From Pogona vitticeps (taxonomy: Eukaryota; Chordata; Lepidosauria; Squamata; Agamidae): 64,000 nt of DNA. The number at the start of each line of letters is the position of its first letter. Position 1 is the first letter of the stretch. Below, piece by piece: positions 1 to 12,165 of this stretch. Under the pieces are notes generated by a model that did no database searches, was not told the origin of the DNA, and was given only the letters and a program-made list of their open reading frames with translations. The translations under genes and the position numbers were made by a program. The stretch spans positions 17,162,501 to 17,226,500 of the forward strand of contig NC_135786.1 of the NCBI RefSeq assembly GCF_051106095.1, in the 5' to 3' direction.

Positions 1-334
1 TCATTTCTGATAAAAATAGAATAATTTCTTGTCAAAATAATCGACACTTCCACATGCATCATATAGTCACCTTTTTATAAGTAACATGCGAAAACGGATT
101 CAAATATTGTTTTTCCCCCTAGTGTAACTGCACTCTTGGTTTTAAAAGATGAAGACTTATGCTGAGGGTCTGAAGATGCAGAGAGCCTGTTCCAGGTTCA
201 ATTGGAGTTTACTGTAGCACACCCCAGCAACCTCTGCTGCAGAAAGGGTTGTTGTCATTCACAGAGGATGGTGTTTCCCAAGAGTGCACACCACAGCTGA
301 AATTGTTGTCATTCTCAGGAACTGCCCACCCTAC
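1..334. other. Unannotated sequence before the CR1 fragment
   Basis: No coding, RNA or repeat feature recognised. Confidence 0.4.
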
Positions 335-1000
335 GTAAGAACATAAGAAGAGCCCTGCTGGATCAGGCGAAAGGGCCCATCTAGTCCAGCTTCCTGTATC
401 TCACAGTGGTCCCACCAGATGCCTCTGGGAGCACACGAGATACCTGTCTCCTGATACCCCTCCCCTGCATCTGGCATTTTGAGGTACCTTCTTTTTAAGC
501 CTGGAGATTATACATCCCCATCATGGCTTGTAACCTTTGATGGACTTTTCCTCCAGGAATCTGTCCAATCCCCTTTTAAAGGCATCTGGGCCAGATGCCA
601 TCACCACATCCTGGGGCAAGGAGTTCCACTAACAACACATTGGGTCAAGAAATATTTTCTTTTGCCCGTTCTCAGTCTCCCAGCCCTCAGTTTGAGTGGC
701 TGTATTGCATGAGAGGGAAAAGAGCTTCCCTCTATCCACTTTATCCATGCTCTGCATAATTTTATAAGTCTCAATCATGTCCCCCCTCAGGCACCTTTTC
801 TCTAGACTAAAGAGCCCCAAACGCTGTAGCCTTTCCTCATAAGGGAGGTGCCCCAACCCAGTCATCATTTTAGACACTCTCTTCTGCACCTTTTCCAGTT
901 TCACTATGTCTTTTTTGAGGTGCAGCGACCAGAACTGTACGCAAGACTCCAGGTGTTGCTTTACCATCATTTTGTACAATGGCATTATAATGTTGGCTGT
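335..1000 (-). mobile_element. CR1-type LINE 3' fragment
   Basis: The minus strand encodes the end of a CR1 reverse transcriptase ORF: SCVQFWSLHLKKDI, LEKVQKRVSKMMTGL, LPYEERLQRLGLFSLEKR and LRGDMIETYKIM, blocks typical of the CR1 C-terminus. The 3' UTR follows toward 335 and includes the squamate-typical segment beginning gaacataagaagagcc. The copy is 5'-truncated and diverged. Confidence 0.9.
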
Positions 1001-1271
1001 TTTATTTTCAATCCCCTATTAAATGTTCTCCTATTAGTAGATAAAGAAGGACCTTCCATGTTATGAATTGGTGCCAAGTATGATATGGACAGCTGAACGT
1101 GATTTTCTGCAAGAGTACTTGGAAAATGGGTGACGACCCTGCATATATTATGCTCTTCTGTTTTAATGATATCTTAATTGCATTTCTCCCACTCATTTAT
1201 ATTTGATCTAGAATGCTGTCTTGCAAAATGTCATTCATTAAAAAAAAGTGAAATCTTTGAAAGTGACCCAT

Positions 1272-1468
1272 TTTGGTTGTTGTTATGTGCCATCGAGTCG
1301 AAACCTACTTATAGTGACCCTAATCGGGTTTTCAAGATATGTGAGATATTTAAGGAGTGGATCTTACCAGCTCCACATGCCCAGTGAACTTCCATGGCTG
1401 AGCAGGGAATTGAACCCAGGACTCCTGAGTCCTAGTCCATTACTGTATCCACTACATCACTCTGGGTA
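1272..1468 (-). mobile_element. tRNA-derived SINE with RTE-like tail
   Basis: The minus strand begins with a tRNA-like promoter (box A region gtgatgtagtggataca, box B gggttcaattccc). It ends with the tail word gactcgatggcacataac followed by CAA units, similar to RTE/BovB-mobilised SINE tails. Confidence 0.65.
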
Positions 1469-1635
1469 TCCTTTTTTTTAAATAAAAGTGATCAAATACA
1501 CTTGTGTTTGCAACAGTGATAATGAGAATTTGTTGCTCAAGGCACATTTAATAACTTACAGAAATACACACAATATAAGAAATTCCTTGCTAATCTGACT
1601 CTGAGCTGTTTGGAAGCAATACTGATTAAGGAGGC

Positions 1636-1664
1636 TGAGAGAGAAAGAGAGAGAGAGAGAGAGA
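1636..1664. repeat. (GA)n microsatellite
   Basis: About 14 GA units with one interruption. Confidence 0.9.
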
Positions 1665-2154
1665 TATCTGTTGCCACAATGAACAAATTGTGCTGCACAC
1701 AAAAGATGGAATGGCAACCTTAGAACAACATTTTATGGTCCACTATGCTCAGACTCCAGCGATGATGAACTAATTTATACAAGGCCAAATCTTAATGGAC
1801 ACACCAAAAGCAAAGCAAACTAAAGTGTGCTCTTTATATTCCACCCCATAACCCTAAAAAAACCCAACCCTTTGGTTGGTTTACAATTTAAACTCAGTTT
1901 ACTAACCTTGGAAGGATGGAAAGCTGAATTATCCTGGACATCCCAGAGTCTCAGACAACAGTGTTATATCACACTACCTAACATTAAAAACTGGGCCTCC
2001 TCTTTGGTTGAGAGCCACCTGGGTATGAACAGACATTCTGGATAATGCTTCAAGTATCTGATGAAGTAGGATGCAGTCCATAAAAGTTAACTTTCAAAAA
2101 CTGGGAAAAAATGTGCTTGACAGGCAAATAAATTGGAAAAATTGCACTGAATGC

Positions 2155-2220
2155 AATTTCACTATATAAGTGAGCCAATTTCACTTTATAAGTGAGCCAG
2201 TTTCACTTTATAAGTGAGCC
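2155..2220. repeat. 3 x 22-bp tandem repeat with palindromic core
   Basis: Three head-to-tail copies of a 22-bp unit (2155, 2177, 2199) ending in aagtgagcc. Each unit contains the near-palindrome tcactttataagtga. Copies differ at only two or three bases. Confidence 0.9.
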
Positions 2221-3799
2221 AAAGTCATCCAGTGAATCACAATTTATGCAAACAGAGAAAGAGAAAATGAGTAAAATTACATGCTGACTGAAGATGGAAA
2301 ATATATGTCTAAGAACAAAAGAGAAGGAATAAAATTTAGTATTGATTGTTAAAAAGCTAGAGAAAATAGTCAGAAAATATTTACTGAACCAAATTAAAAA
2401 TGAAAGAAATGGAGCAACTTGATGTAAAGATCAGTTTTTTAACAAAATGTGTAGGGAATGGAGGAGAAAGTACAAGCTCCCTTGAAATTATGGAATAAAC
2501 ACTGAAGACCAAAGATGTATGATTTGAAAAAGGCTATGGTTAATTGCTTGAAATCCTGATCCATAAATTATGCTGCACAATGCTAGCGATGTCATCAGCT
2601 GTGGTAATTTTTTGGGAAATAAAACATATCCAGTTTATCCTGAAAAGTCTCCAGCTCCCATAGATTCCCTTTCATCATCAGGAAGCCATTGGGAGCGGGG
2701 TAGCAGGATGAGGTGGGGGCATTCCTTAACTATCAAAAATTGCCAGCAGTAAAGTCATCCTGATAGAGGTGCTTTTTGGTAAATAAAGACTCTCTGCCTT
2801 CCCATGGCCCCTAATGGCTTCCTGATACATAAGGAAGTCCACAAGAAGAACACTTTTGGAGGGATGAATCAAAAGTTTTTGATTTCTGAAAAATTGCTGT
2901 GATTGATGACATCCTCAGCTTTACGGGATGTAACCTGTGCCACAGGATTTCAGCCACTGTTTCAATGTGCCAAAAAGTCTGCTAAAAGTACTACAACTGA
3001 GAGAAAAATGTTAGAAGGATATTTAAAAGAAGAGGAAAAGGACCAAGATTTTCCAAAATGGAAAGATCAAAGTGTAATTAAAGAAGGGAAAGAAAATTCC
3101 ACACAAATGAAAAGAACACACATCGGTGGCAGTAGCACTGAACATAGAGATAGAGGAGTTTTGCCGGGCGAGTCTAACCATGTTGTACAAAACATACAGG
3201 TAGATGTAAGGCACAGTCTAACTTCACATCAAGCTCCTGATAAAATATGACTACTAGAAGTGATTTGCAACAATCAAGGTCAGTGTGAGAGAAACCAGCA
3301 CTACACCCAGACTTAGATTTCAATTTTCAATTACATCCTATAGGGTTCTTCCCCTGCTCCATTCTGACAAGCTACAATACCACTGCTCAGCTGGCACCAT
3401 TATCATCATTATGAACAACAACTTCTGCATGAACCAGCATATATTAATTTAGACATCATTATCATCATTCTGCTCTGAATATTAATAGCATACTGCCAGT
3501 TAAGAGGCTGATTCTGCTTTGAGCTCCATTAGTTTCCAATTATCTGTGAATCAAGCGATGAATCACCTTTGTAACTGCCTACTTTTGAAAAAAAAATTGT
3601 TTCATCATGTTGTGGCAATGATAGCAACAAGGCTCTCTCTTCTATCTGAAATATATCTGTGGCATCTGTATTATTGCAGGACAACATTGTGTGACAGCAA
3701 GATTCAGTGTCCCATAAGCCAAGTAAAAAAAAAATATGAGTGCTCCAAACAAAAAATTATAACTTTGAAATTGGATCTTGAATCAGCACTGATTTGGCA

Positions 3800-4260
3800 T
3801 AGCTGCAGCAGACAGTCTGGTCTTGCTCTGTGCCAAAATTTGGGATGTATGATCTTACGTGGGTATCCTGTAGACCAGAGGTCCCCCCCAACCCCTGGTC
3901 CACGGCCCAGTGCCAGTCCGTGGCCTGAGGTGGACCGAGCTGTGGAGACAGACCTCCCCTCCATTCCCGCACATGCGCGAAGGAACGGGGGACAGTTTGT
4001 GGGGGCACATGCACACTTGCGCGCATGTACAAAGGGTGCTCAGGGGCACTTGCGTGCACTTGTGAAGGGGTGGCGCTTGCATGCATGTGCAAAGGAGCTG
4101 TGAGGGGGGGGTGGGACTGTGTGTGGGAGACCTGTCTTCATTGCCCACTCCGGCCCAGGCTGGCACTGGGCCGCGGACCGGGTGTTGGGGACCCCTGCTT
4201 TAGGCCATCTTGACTGCTGCCATTAGTGTTGTCAACATTCAGACTGTCCTTGTGCTATGT
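3800..4260 (-). repeat. Unclassified dispersed repeat, interrupted by a hAT MITE
   Basis: The right flank (about 4206-4246) matches 49822-49866 in inverse orientation over about 40 bp, with the core tgactgctgccatt shared. The left flank resumes with ggatacc, as in the other copy. Family not identified. Confidence 0.55.
3876..4197. mobile_element. Non-autonomous hAT element (GC-rich MITE)
   Basis: Terminal inverted repeats start CAGAGGTCCCC and CAGGGGTCCCCAAC (opposite strand). They are flanked by 8-bp target duplications ctgtagac (3868-3875) and ctttaggc (4198-4205), 6 of 8 identical. The interior is CpG- and GC-rich with alternating purine-pyrimidine tracts and has no transposase. Confidence 0.8.
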
Positions 4261-5288
4261 AAAACTTGGCATCCTTTTTCCTGCTGGCAATGCAGACATG
4301 GTATTGTGCAGAAATATCAGGCCAATTCTTGGTTGTTTGAATGTTGGGTACAGTAGCACCATATCCCACATTCCATAGGGTTTGTTTTGAAGAATTAAAT
4401 TATCTAGATGCATGGAAAGGAATCATTTGAGATCATATAGCAGGAATTCAATAACTTGAGCCTCCTGTCAGTCTCAGTCTAGACCAAACTATTGTTTACC
4501 AAGCCAAACAACGAGTTGATTTCTCGTGCACCACTGTGCAACAGCACAAAAGACTCACAAGCAGTCCTTTGTACTGAAATCTGCCTGACACAGTTTTACA
4601 TGATTTGAGGTTCATCGAGAATACACCAAAATCTACTGCCAAGATAATGCACATTTCCTCTGATCCACAAGAAAGAGAGAGAAATATCACGGATGTACTG
4701 CATGTATTTCTTAAACTATATAACTCATCGAAACTAACCCCAAACTAACAGGGCAAGATTGATACCCTGAAACAAATTACTACAACACAGTTACTTACAA
4801 CAGGAAGTAACAGAACACTATCAATTGCCATCTACAGGTTCCAGCTGAGAACACCTACCTATATCACCAATGATTTGGACAATAACGTCCCTCTCACAGG
4901 CTTTCAATGGCAGGGCTGTGCTGGCTTATAGACAGCCAATAGGCAGCTTCCTAACCTTATGCAACTGTTGACACACAATGTAGATACAAAGATGAGAAAG
5001 GAGACCTTCCTATGAACCTAGATGTCAATAGTGTCTCTCCATCCACTCCAACAACATTGTACTCACCCCAACCATGTCACTCACATTAGCACACCTTTAT
5101 TTACCTGTTCGTTCTCTAATATGATGCTTGCCACCCTATGCCCAGCAGCAAACAGGACAACCTCTGTGCAGGACAATACAGAGACACAAATCCAGCTCAG
5201 CAATTGCTAAGCTAAAAGCCAGAGCCACAATATTTTAACCTCCCTGGAAATGTAATCCTTATTCAGGTGTTCAGTTTAAAAACAGATA
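4261..5288. other. Unannotated sequence
   Basis: No gene or repeat recognised. Confidence 0.4.
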
Positions 5289-5344
5289 GGTAGACAGACA
5301 GACAGACAGACAGAAAGACAGAGGGACAGACAGAGAGACAGACA
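5289..5344. repeat. (GACA)n-like imperfect microsatellite
   Basis: Runs of gaca/gaga tetranucleotides with interruptions. Confidence 0.85.
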
Positions 5345-7871
5345 ACAGCACTCTGACTGAAAATCTATCTCCTTCTGGTGCATCTGTTATTTTTTATTAT
5401 TATTTTTAAAGAGTGGATTCATAGTGGGCTTGCTGCTGTAATTTCACTGATATGTTTTGGTTTTTCTATATTGGTTTGTTTTTTTTTTCATACCATTTTA
5501 TTTTATGTAATGATTTTGGAATGAAATAGAAATACTAACTGGTCTGCTGGAGGCAACATGCAGTTTGAGCAGAGTCAGACAAAATTGCCGCTAATTCCTA
5601 AAGCGAGTGCTGCATGAGCTAGCATCTGTCTTTAACATTTCCCTTATTTGGACTGACGCTGTTGGAAACTTCCTTACCTACAGACAATAAATTCCATTAA
5701 TCTGTTATGCTTTTATCTTGGGTCCCAAAGGCATGATCCTGCTGTGTACGGGAATAGCAACTGCACACACGGGGATCCCCGGGAAGCATAACTGAGCCCT
5801 GGACCCATTCTTTCATTAGAACCTCTTTCTCATCTTAATGCACACGAAGACCATGGCATCATCCAGTACTGCCACCCAAACTGGCCACTACCACTGTCTA
5901 TGCAGTGTTGTAAGGAAGCCCCTTCTTGGCTGATTCTTTTCATGATGTGCCTGAAGTACAAGAGCCTCAATACATTCATTTTTTGCTTGTAAGGAGTGTT
6001 CTTGCTTGATTTGTGCTAGACCCCACTTATTTGTATTTCTGGCAGTATCCACAAAGCTCTCTTCTTACACTGTGTTTCATGTTTTGGACTACGTATCGCT
6101 GTTATAGTCCTCAGTCAGATGGTGGCTGCTGGGAGTAGCCTGTTTTTGACTCTTGAAGTGTGAAAGCATTGATATGATACAGGGAGCGATGGGTGGAGCT
6201 GATGCTCACAGACTGGTAACAGTCAACAGGATTTTCAAATGCTTCCTTCCTTCTATTCAGAAAAAGAGAAACAGGACTGTGTCTGCTAGGCTTTCTTCCT
6301 CATGCCCACTGGCCCCATCTCTGCCACATTTGTGCCCCCCCATGCACTTTCACGCCTAACCTATGTGAATTTCATTGAACATGTGAAAGAGATACCCATG
6401 TTATAGGGTTCAAGGGAGAGCTTATACTGCACGGTTGGTTATTCTTGGGTAATCAATGGCTATTAGGTAGAGACTGGTTCATTGTTCGTGGCTAGCTAAG
6501 AACCACAAGCCACTACCTATCACACCTCCCCCCCCCCAAAAGAAACAAACTGGTTCATGGTTGAGTTTTTCAGGTCCATGCCAGCAGGAATTGCCTCCCG
6601 TCCGTCTCCCACTTCTCCATCATCTTCCTACCTTTTTTAATCCACCACTGCCACCACAGCATCCGTTCTGAAAAGGATCAGGTCGAACTCTAAGGACCAG
6701 GGTCTGCTGTTTCTGCCCATGCACACGCCTGTCAGCTGAGCAGTGGAGCCATGCAGAAAGGCAGCAGTCCTGCCCTGCCAGGTGCCCATTGCTCAGCTGA
6801 GTGGTGGGCACATATGTACATACAGCATGCCGGGGCCGGCTGCCTTTCAGGATTGTGGTGGTGATGGAAATGGCAGCTTGAAGCCAAGGTAAGGAGCCAA
6901 CAGGGACAGTGGAAGGGGGTTGGGGCAGGCACCCTCTTTTGCCAAACAAAACAAAGTGCCGAGGGGGGAAAAGTCCGGTGCTTCATTTTGTTTCAGCAAA
7001 ATGCGATCCACGAACTGAACCACGAACCAGCCCAGTTCATAGATTTTCATGCCCCTCTCTAGAGACAGCACTTTCCAATAACAGTATTGTATCGATGCAA
7101 ACTGATATATTTGCCTAGTTGTCTTCTGCCCACATGTGAGGAAATGCATAGAAATGATGGTGTTGGGGGCACCATTGCACACAGATTTGTGAGGTGAGGG
7201 CAGTGAGCAGAGTGTTCATTAAATGTTCAGATGGGGAAAAGCTGAGGACCCCCAAACACCATGAAGACATGGATAGGGAGCAGCATCTCAGTGACAAGCT
7301 GCACTTCCAACCAAAGTAAGTCCTGCATGTTATAGTGTGGAAAAGACTGTCTCATTCCCAGGGCCACATGGAGCAAACCAGACACCTTGTGAACAAGACA
7401 CCTGCCAAAAATATTCCCTTCTGTTTTAGCCACCAGGGCTGTTTCCCATATTGAATACCATTTGCCAGTTAATTGGAGCAGGGCTACGAGATACACTTGG
7501 GGCCACATTTCCTTTTCTTTCAAACTTTTAAATTAGTTCCCTTTGAGCTTCTCTTCTGGCGATGGTAGATCTGGCTGATAGATCCTTCCTAAGCAAATTT
7601 CAGAACAGGCTTGTTTTGACCATTTCTCTTGGAGTAGCTCCTTTCAGGCGGCAGTTTAATCATTGGCCTTTTTCAGCACTGAAATTGTGATGGCCACTTC
7701 TCAGCATCACCCAGCAGAGAGAAGCCGTGCTATCGGTGGAGGCAGGCAGACTCCCCACCCCCTTTATTTCAATCCAGCAAGTTGGTGAAGGTGCTGCAAC
7801 TCTTCACTGACAAAACTGCTTGTATGGGTGCAGAGAGTATGTGAGGAGAGATGTGTGCAGTATGAAAGTAT
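5345..7871. other. Unannotated sequence
   Basis: Several overlapping short open frames on both strands at 6600-7500 carry no recognised domain. No repeat family identified. Confidence 0.4.
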
Positions 7872-7976
7872 GCTTGTTCTAGGAAGGTTAGCAAGTCTTT
7901 GGATCTGAGTCCCAAGTCCAAGTCTGAGTCTTTCGTACCAGTCCCAAGTCTGATTCCAAGTCTTGGGTACCAAGTT
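7872..7976. repeat. Fragment of a gagtccaagtc-rich repeat
   Basis: Degenerate short tandem words of the form agtcccaagtc. The same pattern occurs inside the hAT MITE at 58264-58503, so this is probably a fragment of that family. Confidence 0.5.
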
Positions 7977-8208
7977 CCGAGCGCAGTGGTTAAACGGCTG
8001 TATTGCAGCCAAAACTGTGCTCACGACCTGGGGTTCAATCCCAGGTAGCCGGCTCAAGGTTGACAGCCTTCTATCCTTCCCAGGTCAGTAAAATGAGTAC
8101 CCAGCTTGCTTGGGGGGGGGATATGTAGCCTGCATAGTTAATTTGTAAACCACCCAGAGAGTATTTGAAGCACTATGGGTCGGTATATAAGCAGCACGCT
8201 TTTTTGTG
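7977..8208 (+). mobile_element. tRNA-derived SINE with L2-like tail
   Basis: Starts with a box A-like gcgcagtggttaaacggc and box B ggttcaatccc. Continues through the body word aaaatgagtacccagc and ends aagcactatgggtcggtatataagc. Homologous copies lie at 34074, 48118 (minus) and 55975. The tail resembles the 3' end of the L2 copy at 21407. Confidence 0.85.
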
Positions 8209-8232
8209 TTGATAATTAGACCATCAACTGAA

Positions 8233-8278
8233 GAAGAAGAAGAAGAAGAAGAAGAAGAAGAAGAAGAAGAAGAAGAAG

Positions 8279-8311
<33 letters not shown>
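8233..8311. repeat. Compound (GAA)n-(CAA)n microsatellite
   Basis: About 15 GAA/AAG units pass directly into about 10 CAA units. Confidence 0.95.
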
Positions 8312-8312
<1 letters not shown>

Positions 8313-8489
8313 GTATGTTTTGGGGGTAATTGAAGAAGAACAAACTTCAGGCTAGCAGGAAAGAACTGCAGGTTCAGTACATCGCCAACACACATTCTGC
8401 CTAATTTCTTAGTCATACCTATCTTGGTTTACAATTTTACATAAATGCAAGAAGAGCATGCTAGAGACTGAATAGCATCAAAAGGAAGA

Positions 8490-8516
8490 GAAGATGTATA
8501 GACCAGATGGGCGGGA

Positions 8517-8563
<47 letters not shown>

Positions 8564-8632
8564 CAAACAAACAAACAAACAAACAAACAAACAAACAAAC
8601 AAACAAACAAACAAACAAACAAACAAACAAGA
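8490..8632 (+). repeat. L2 3' tip with (AATC)n-(AAAC)n tail
   Basis: The word gaccagatgggcggga just before the array is the plus-strand version of the L2 tip seen at 47579-47606. The array then runs as AATC units (to about 8560) and switches to AAAC units. This looks like a microsatellite seeded by a retrotransposon tail. Confidence 0.7.
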
Positions 8633-8951
8633 TATGCCATTTCCTTATCAGCCTTCCCCAAGGTCTTCTGGTTCTTAGATAGATAATAACTCATGAATGA
8701 CACGCAAAAAGGAACTTATGCAACTTTCATGCTGAAACAGAAAAGTTTGGCAGCTATTGCTTTTGTAAGTCTCCTCCCCCCAGGAGGCAATCTGTTCCTA
8801 CCAAATATTCCCCCTTTCGGCAGGTGTTCAAAGTAGAGGAGCCTCTGTATTTGTTCCTCTCATAGGATTTTTTTTAAGGATGTCAGTTTCAGGGAAACAT
8901 GGTTTCCTGTTTAGAAGCAGCTGGAGTTGGTAATAATCCATTCTAAAGAGA

Positions 8952-9080
8952 CACAACAACAACAACAATTTTAGACCTGCAGAGTTGGGAGGGACCCTAT
9001 GGATCATCAAGTCCGGCCCCTGTCAAGGAGGCGCCATGGGCTCCATTGCCAGAGACCTAAACCACTGAACTATCTAGCGG
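8952..9080 (-). mobile_element. Short tRNA-type SINE, CR1-like tail
   Basis: On the minus strand it runs from tagatagttcagtggttt-like promoter sequence to gatgatccatagggtccctc, ending in TTG units. Relatives lie at 34565 (+) and 46665 (-). Confidence 0.6.
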
Positions 9081-10158
9081 TACAATAGAAAAACTGTGCT
9101 CATATCTTTTATTACTGTACTCAGACAGGCTGTCAAAGAACACAACTGCTTAGGCATTTAGATGTGGATGCAAAGAGCTTGGGAACAGTCAGGCTTGATT
9201 AGAACAAAGTAATCAGGCCTGACTGTTGACATGGAAATGGCTCTTTAATTAAGCGAGCCACTTCAAAATATTGGCAAATTAAACACTTAACCGACTCAGC
9301 AGAGGGCAGATGAAATAGAAAAATATTGGAGTGTAGGTTGATTATTGCTGATGTGCTGTATCCATTATATATAAAAAAGTTTTTTTATTTGCTTTCTCTT
9401 AAAAGGGCAGGTGAGAAACTTTGTGCAGCTGAAAACTGGCCTTTGTATAACCGATGCAGTGCATCAGCGATAATATTTACTGCTTTGCTTCAGACATTTT
9501 CACTTTCCTTTGTTTACAATCCCTAGTGGTTTGCCCAATCGATATTCATTATATTGCTGGCTTACTTCTGTTGGGTTAGGAAGTGGCAGTCACAGCACAC
9601 ACAAATATAAGGCTTATTTTTTAGAGCAGGGAGGGTTGAATGGGCCAAAAAATTAATTTGGCTTGGGACTGTGTATTTCTTATTTTCTTTTAAATAATTG
9701 GCCCTGTCTCATAAATGGAGGTGCAGTTTTCCTGAATTTCTCCCTAGACTGGGTAAAGAGTGGGGAGATTACTTGTTTAATCTCTATGAGGACTAAACCA
9801 GGCATGACAACAGCAGATCTGCCTTGTCACAATCATGTCACTGTGACATAACCGGGATAGGAAAGAACAGATAACTTGCAAAATATGTATCTCAGGTAAC
9901 TAGAAAATCACTGGAGCACACTTTAGAAGATGCTTTTAAGTAGGGACATTATTTTAAACTCAGAACAAGATTATTTTGAGACTGCTGTGCTGCACGGCAT
10001 GCTCATCTTGGATGTGATTTTGTGTAATTTTACAGTGATATTATCCATCATATATCCAGTGGTCTCTTTTCATGTATAAGGTGTGCCAAGATTATTCTGT
10101 TTTAAGCTTGTCATTGGTTTTAATACCTTTTCTGGTTATAAATCAATGTTGTGGGCAA
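9081..10158. other. Unannotated sequence
   Basis: Nothing recognised on either strand. Confidence 0.4.
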
Positions 10159-10990
10159 AATAGGATTCTGGGCATGCAGCATTCTAAGTTCTGTAAACCT
10201 GAAATTTCCTCACATAAAGATAATTCTAGGCTGCATCGACAGAAGCACAGTCTCCTAAGAGGAATAATAGTATCACTCTATTGTGCTTTGGTCAAACCTC
10301 ACCTGGAGTATGGTGTCCCATTCTGGGCACCACAGTTTAAGAAGATATGGACAAATGGAATGATTCTAGAGGAGGGGTCTCAAACACGTGGCCCGGGGGC
10401 CATTTGCAGCCCACCAGATGATAGTATATGGCCCCTGCCTTGCCTGCCCCCCTGAAGTGCCCACGCATCCTCTGCTGTCAAGAATCAAAAAAAGCCTTGC
10501 CTCATTAGCCAGCTCTCCTCGGGCTCTTGCTCCGCTTGGCGGAAAATCTGTTGTGGCCCAGCCTCATCCAGACTCTGCCTCCAGCGGCCCCCCGGTAAAT
10601 TGAGTTTGAGACCCCTGGTCTAGAGGAAGACACCCCAAATGGTAACGGTTCTGGAAACCAAGCTCTGTGTGGAAGTGTTGAGGGAGTTTGGAAAAATGAA
10701 CCTGGAAAAGGGAGGTCAGAGATGTCTTACAAAGAGCATCTGCAAATACGTGAAGAGCTATCATGCGGCTCATGTAGCAGCCTCGTTTTCTGCTGGTCCA
10801 GGAGCTGTCAAATTTTCCTAAACACTAGGTAAAATTCCTTGGAGCTGTTTAACAGTGGAATGATCTACCTTGGAAGATGGTAGTCTCTCTTTCATTGCAA
10901 TTTTTTTTTAAACAGAGGTTGGATGGCCATCTATTAAGGATGCTTCAGGTTTGTGTTTCCTGCATTGGCAAGAAGTTGAGCTAAATGCTC
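10159..10990 (+). mobile_element. CR1/L3-type LINE 3' fragment
   Basis: Encodes the degraded RT C-terminal words LVKPHLEYGVPFWAPQFKK. The 3' UTR words gaggttggatggccatct and tgtgtttcctgcattggc are typical of L3/CR1 3' ends. It is split by the hAT MITE at 10372-10617. Confidence 0.8.
10372..10617. mobile_element. Non-autonomous hAT element (246 bp)
   Basis: Ends are GAGGGGTCTCAAAC and (opposite strand) CAGGGGTCTCAAACTC. They are flanked by 8-bp duplications ttctagag (10364-10371) and gtctagag (10618-10625), 7 of 8 identical and fitting the hAT nTnnnnAn preference. Inserted into the CR1/L3 fragment. No transposase. Confidence 0.88.
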
Positions 10991-11439
10991 CTTGAGGATC
11001 ATTGCTCCTCTACTGTTCTTTGATTCGTTTTGTTACAGGTTCCTCTGCAAGGTTTCATCTCTGCGTCCATCAGTGAGAAGGGTCTTCCTCTAACAATCAA
11101 GGAAACCATAGATAGCTTTACATCATTTCTGAATTTATTATCAGTTTTGGGCAAGGTGGAAATGTCTTGGATGAAACAGTTGTTTATCCTGCAGCTGGTA
11201 CATGGAGGATAAATGCAGAAAATAAAAGCACAGGAGATCAGCCCTGCTGGTCTGCTGCTCTTCATATTTAGCTCTCCTGCTTGCCTACATGGTTTCTCTT
11301 TTTATAACTGCAAACTAATAAATAGTTTCATTATATGAAAGCCTTTGTCACCCTGCGCTCATAAATGGATATGGTTATATAATTAGCCCTTCAAAGCAAT
11401 CTCAGTAGAAAAAGAACAAACTCTTCTGGTCAACAACGC
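10991..11439. other. Unannotated sequence
   Basis: No feature recognised. Confidence 0.4.
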
Positions 11440-11529
11440 TAATTAGAGATGTACTGAGAGCATTTGGGCCAGAAGGCAGCCAGAAAAGTGGTTCATCAAT
11501 TTGCAGGTGTCTTCTGTCTGGCCTCGTGC

Positions 11530-12165
11530 AGCCCCAGCCCCACTCTGTTCTGACCTTATGCTCTGCAGTAGAAGCATAAACTTCTGTACTGCAATGAGTC
11601 CTGGACCCTCTGTGCACAGCAGGAGAGGAAGCTGAACACGTTCCATACGCGTTGTCTCCGACACATTTTTGGTATCACCTGGCAGGACAAAGTTTCAAAT
11701 AGAGTAGTCCTAGAACGAGCTGGAATTTTTAGCATGTATACATTACTGAAACAGCAACATCTACGTTGGCTTGGGCATGTTGTGAGAATGGTTGACGGTT
11801 GGATTCCAAAAGATCTCCTGCTGCCATACAAGGATATCTGCAAGCAGGATCTGAAGGCCTTAGGAATGGGCCTCAACAAATGGGAAACCTTGACATCTGA
11901 GCGTTCGGCCTGGAGGCAGGTGTTGCATCACAGCCTCTCCCATTTTGAAGAGACCCTTGTCCAGCAGGTCGAGGCAAAGAGGGAGTCCCAAAAGCAGCAA
12001 AATCAGGGAGCTGGACAGGGGACAGATTGTATCTGTTTTCAGTGTGGAAGGGATGGTCACTCTCGAATTGGCCTTCTCAGCTGCACTAGACGCTGTTCCG
12101 AGTCCTCTATTCAGAGCACGTTACCATAGACTCTTCAAACTGCCTAATCAAGGAGCATAAAGATG
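11530..12165 (+). mobile_element. LINE ORF2 C-terminal fragment with zinc-knuckle-like end
   Basis: Translates to HTRCLRHIFGITWQDKVSN, then HLRWLGHVVRM, YKDICKQDLKALGM, SERSAWRQVLHHSLSHFEET and a Cys/His end (CFQCGRDGHSRIGLLSCTRRC). This order is that of the region after the reverse transcriptase in RTE-group and related elements; the exact clade is not assigned. The 3' UTR word ttcagagcacgttaccatag follows. A second copy is at 45090-45660 (minus), and 3' tips lie at 15037 and 61312. Confidence 0.8.

Larger units (their letters stand above)
1469..3799. other. Unannotated, AT-rich intergenic sequence
   Basis: Apart from the (GA)n and the 22-bp repeat, nothing is recognised. A 114-codon open frame from the ATG at 2906 to 3250 is lysine/serine-rich and has no known domain; it is treated as chance. 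Confidence 0.4.

Noticed and set aside
2906-3250. 114-codon frame, Lys/Ser-rich
   Set aside because: No recognised domain, no splice context or neighbour, and AT-rich intergenic sequence; chance is likely.
3519-4103. 194-codon frame
   Set aside because: It runs across the border of the hAT MITE into its GC-rich interior and begins at a non-ATG codon; compositional.
8233-8632. CRISPR-like array
   Set aside because: These are simple tri- and tetranucleotide arrays without spacers; the genome is vertebrate.
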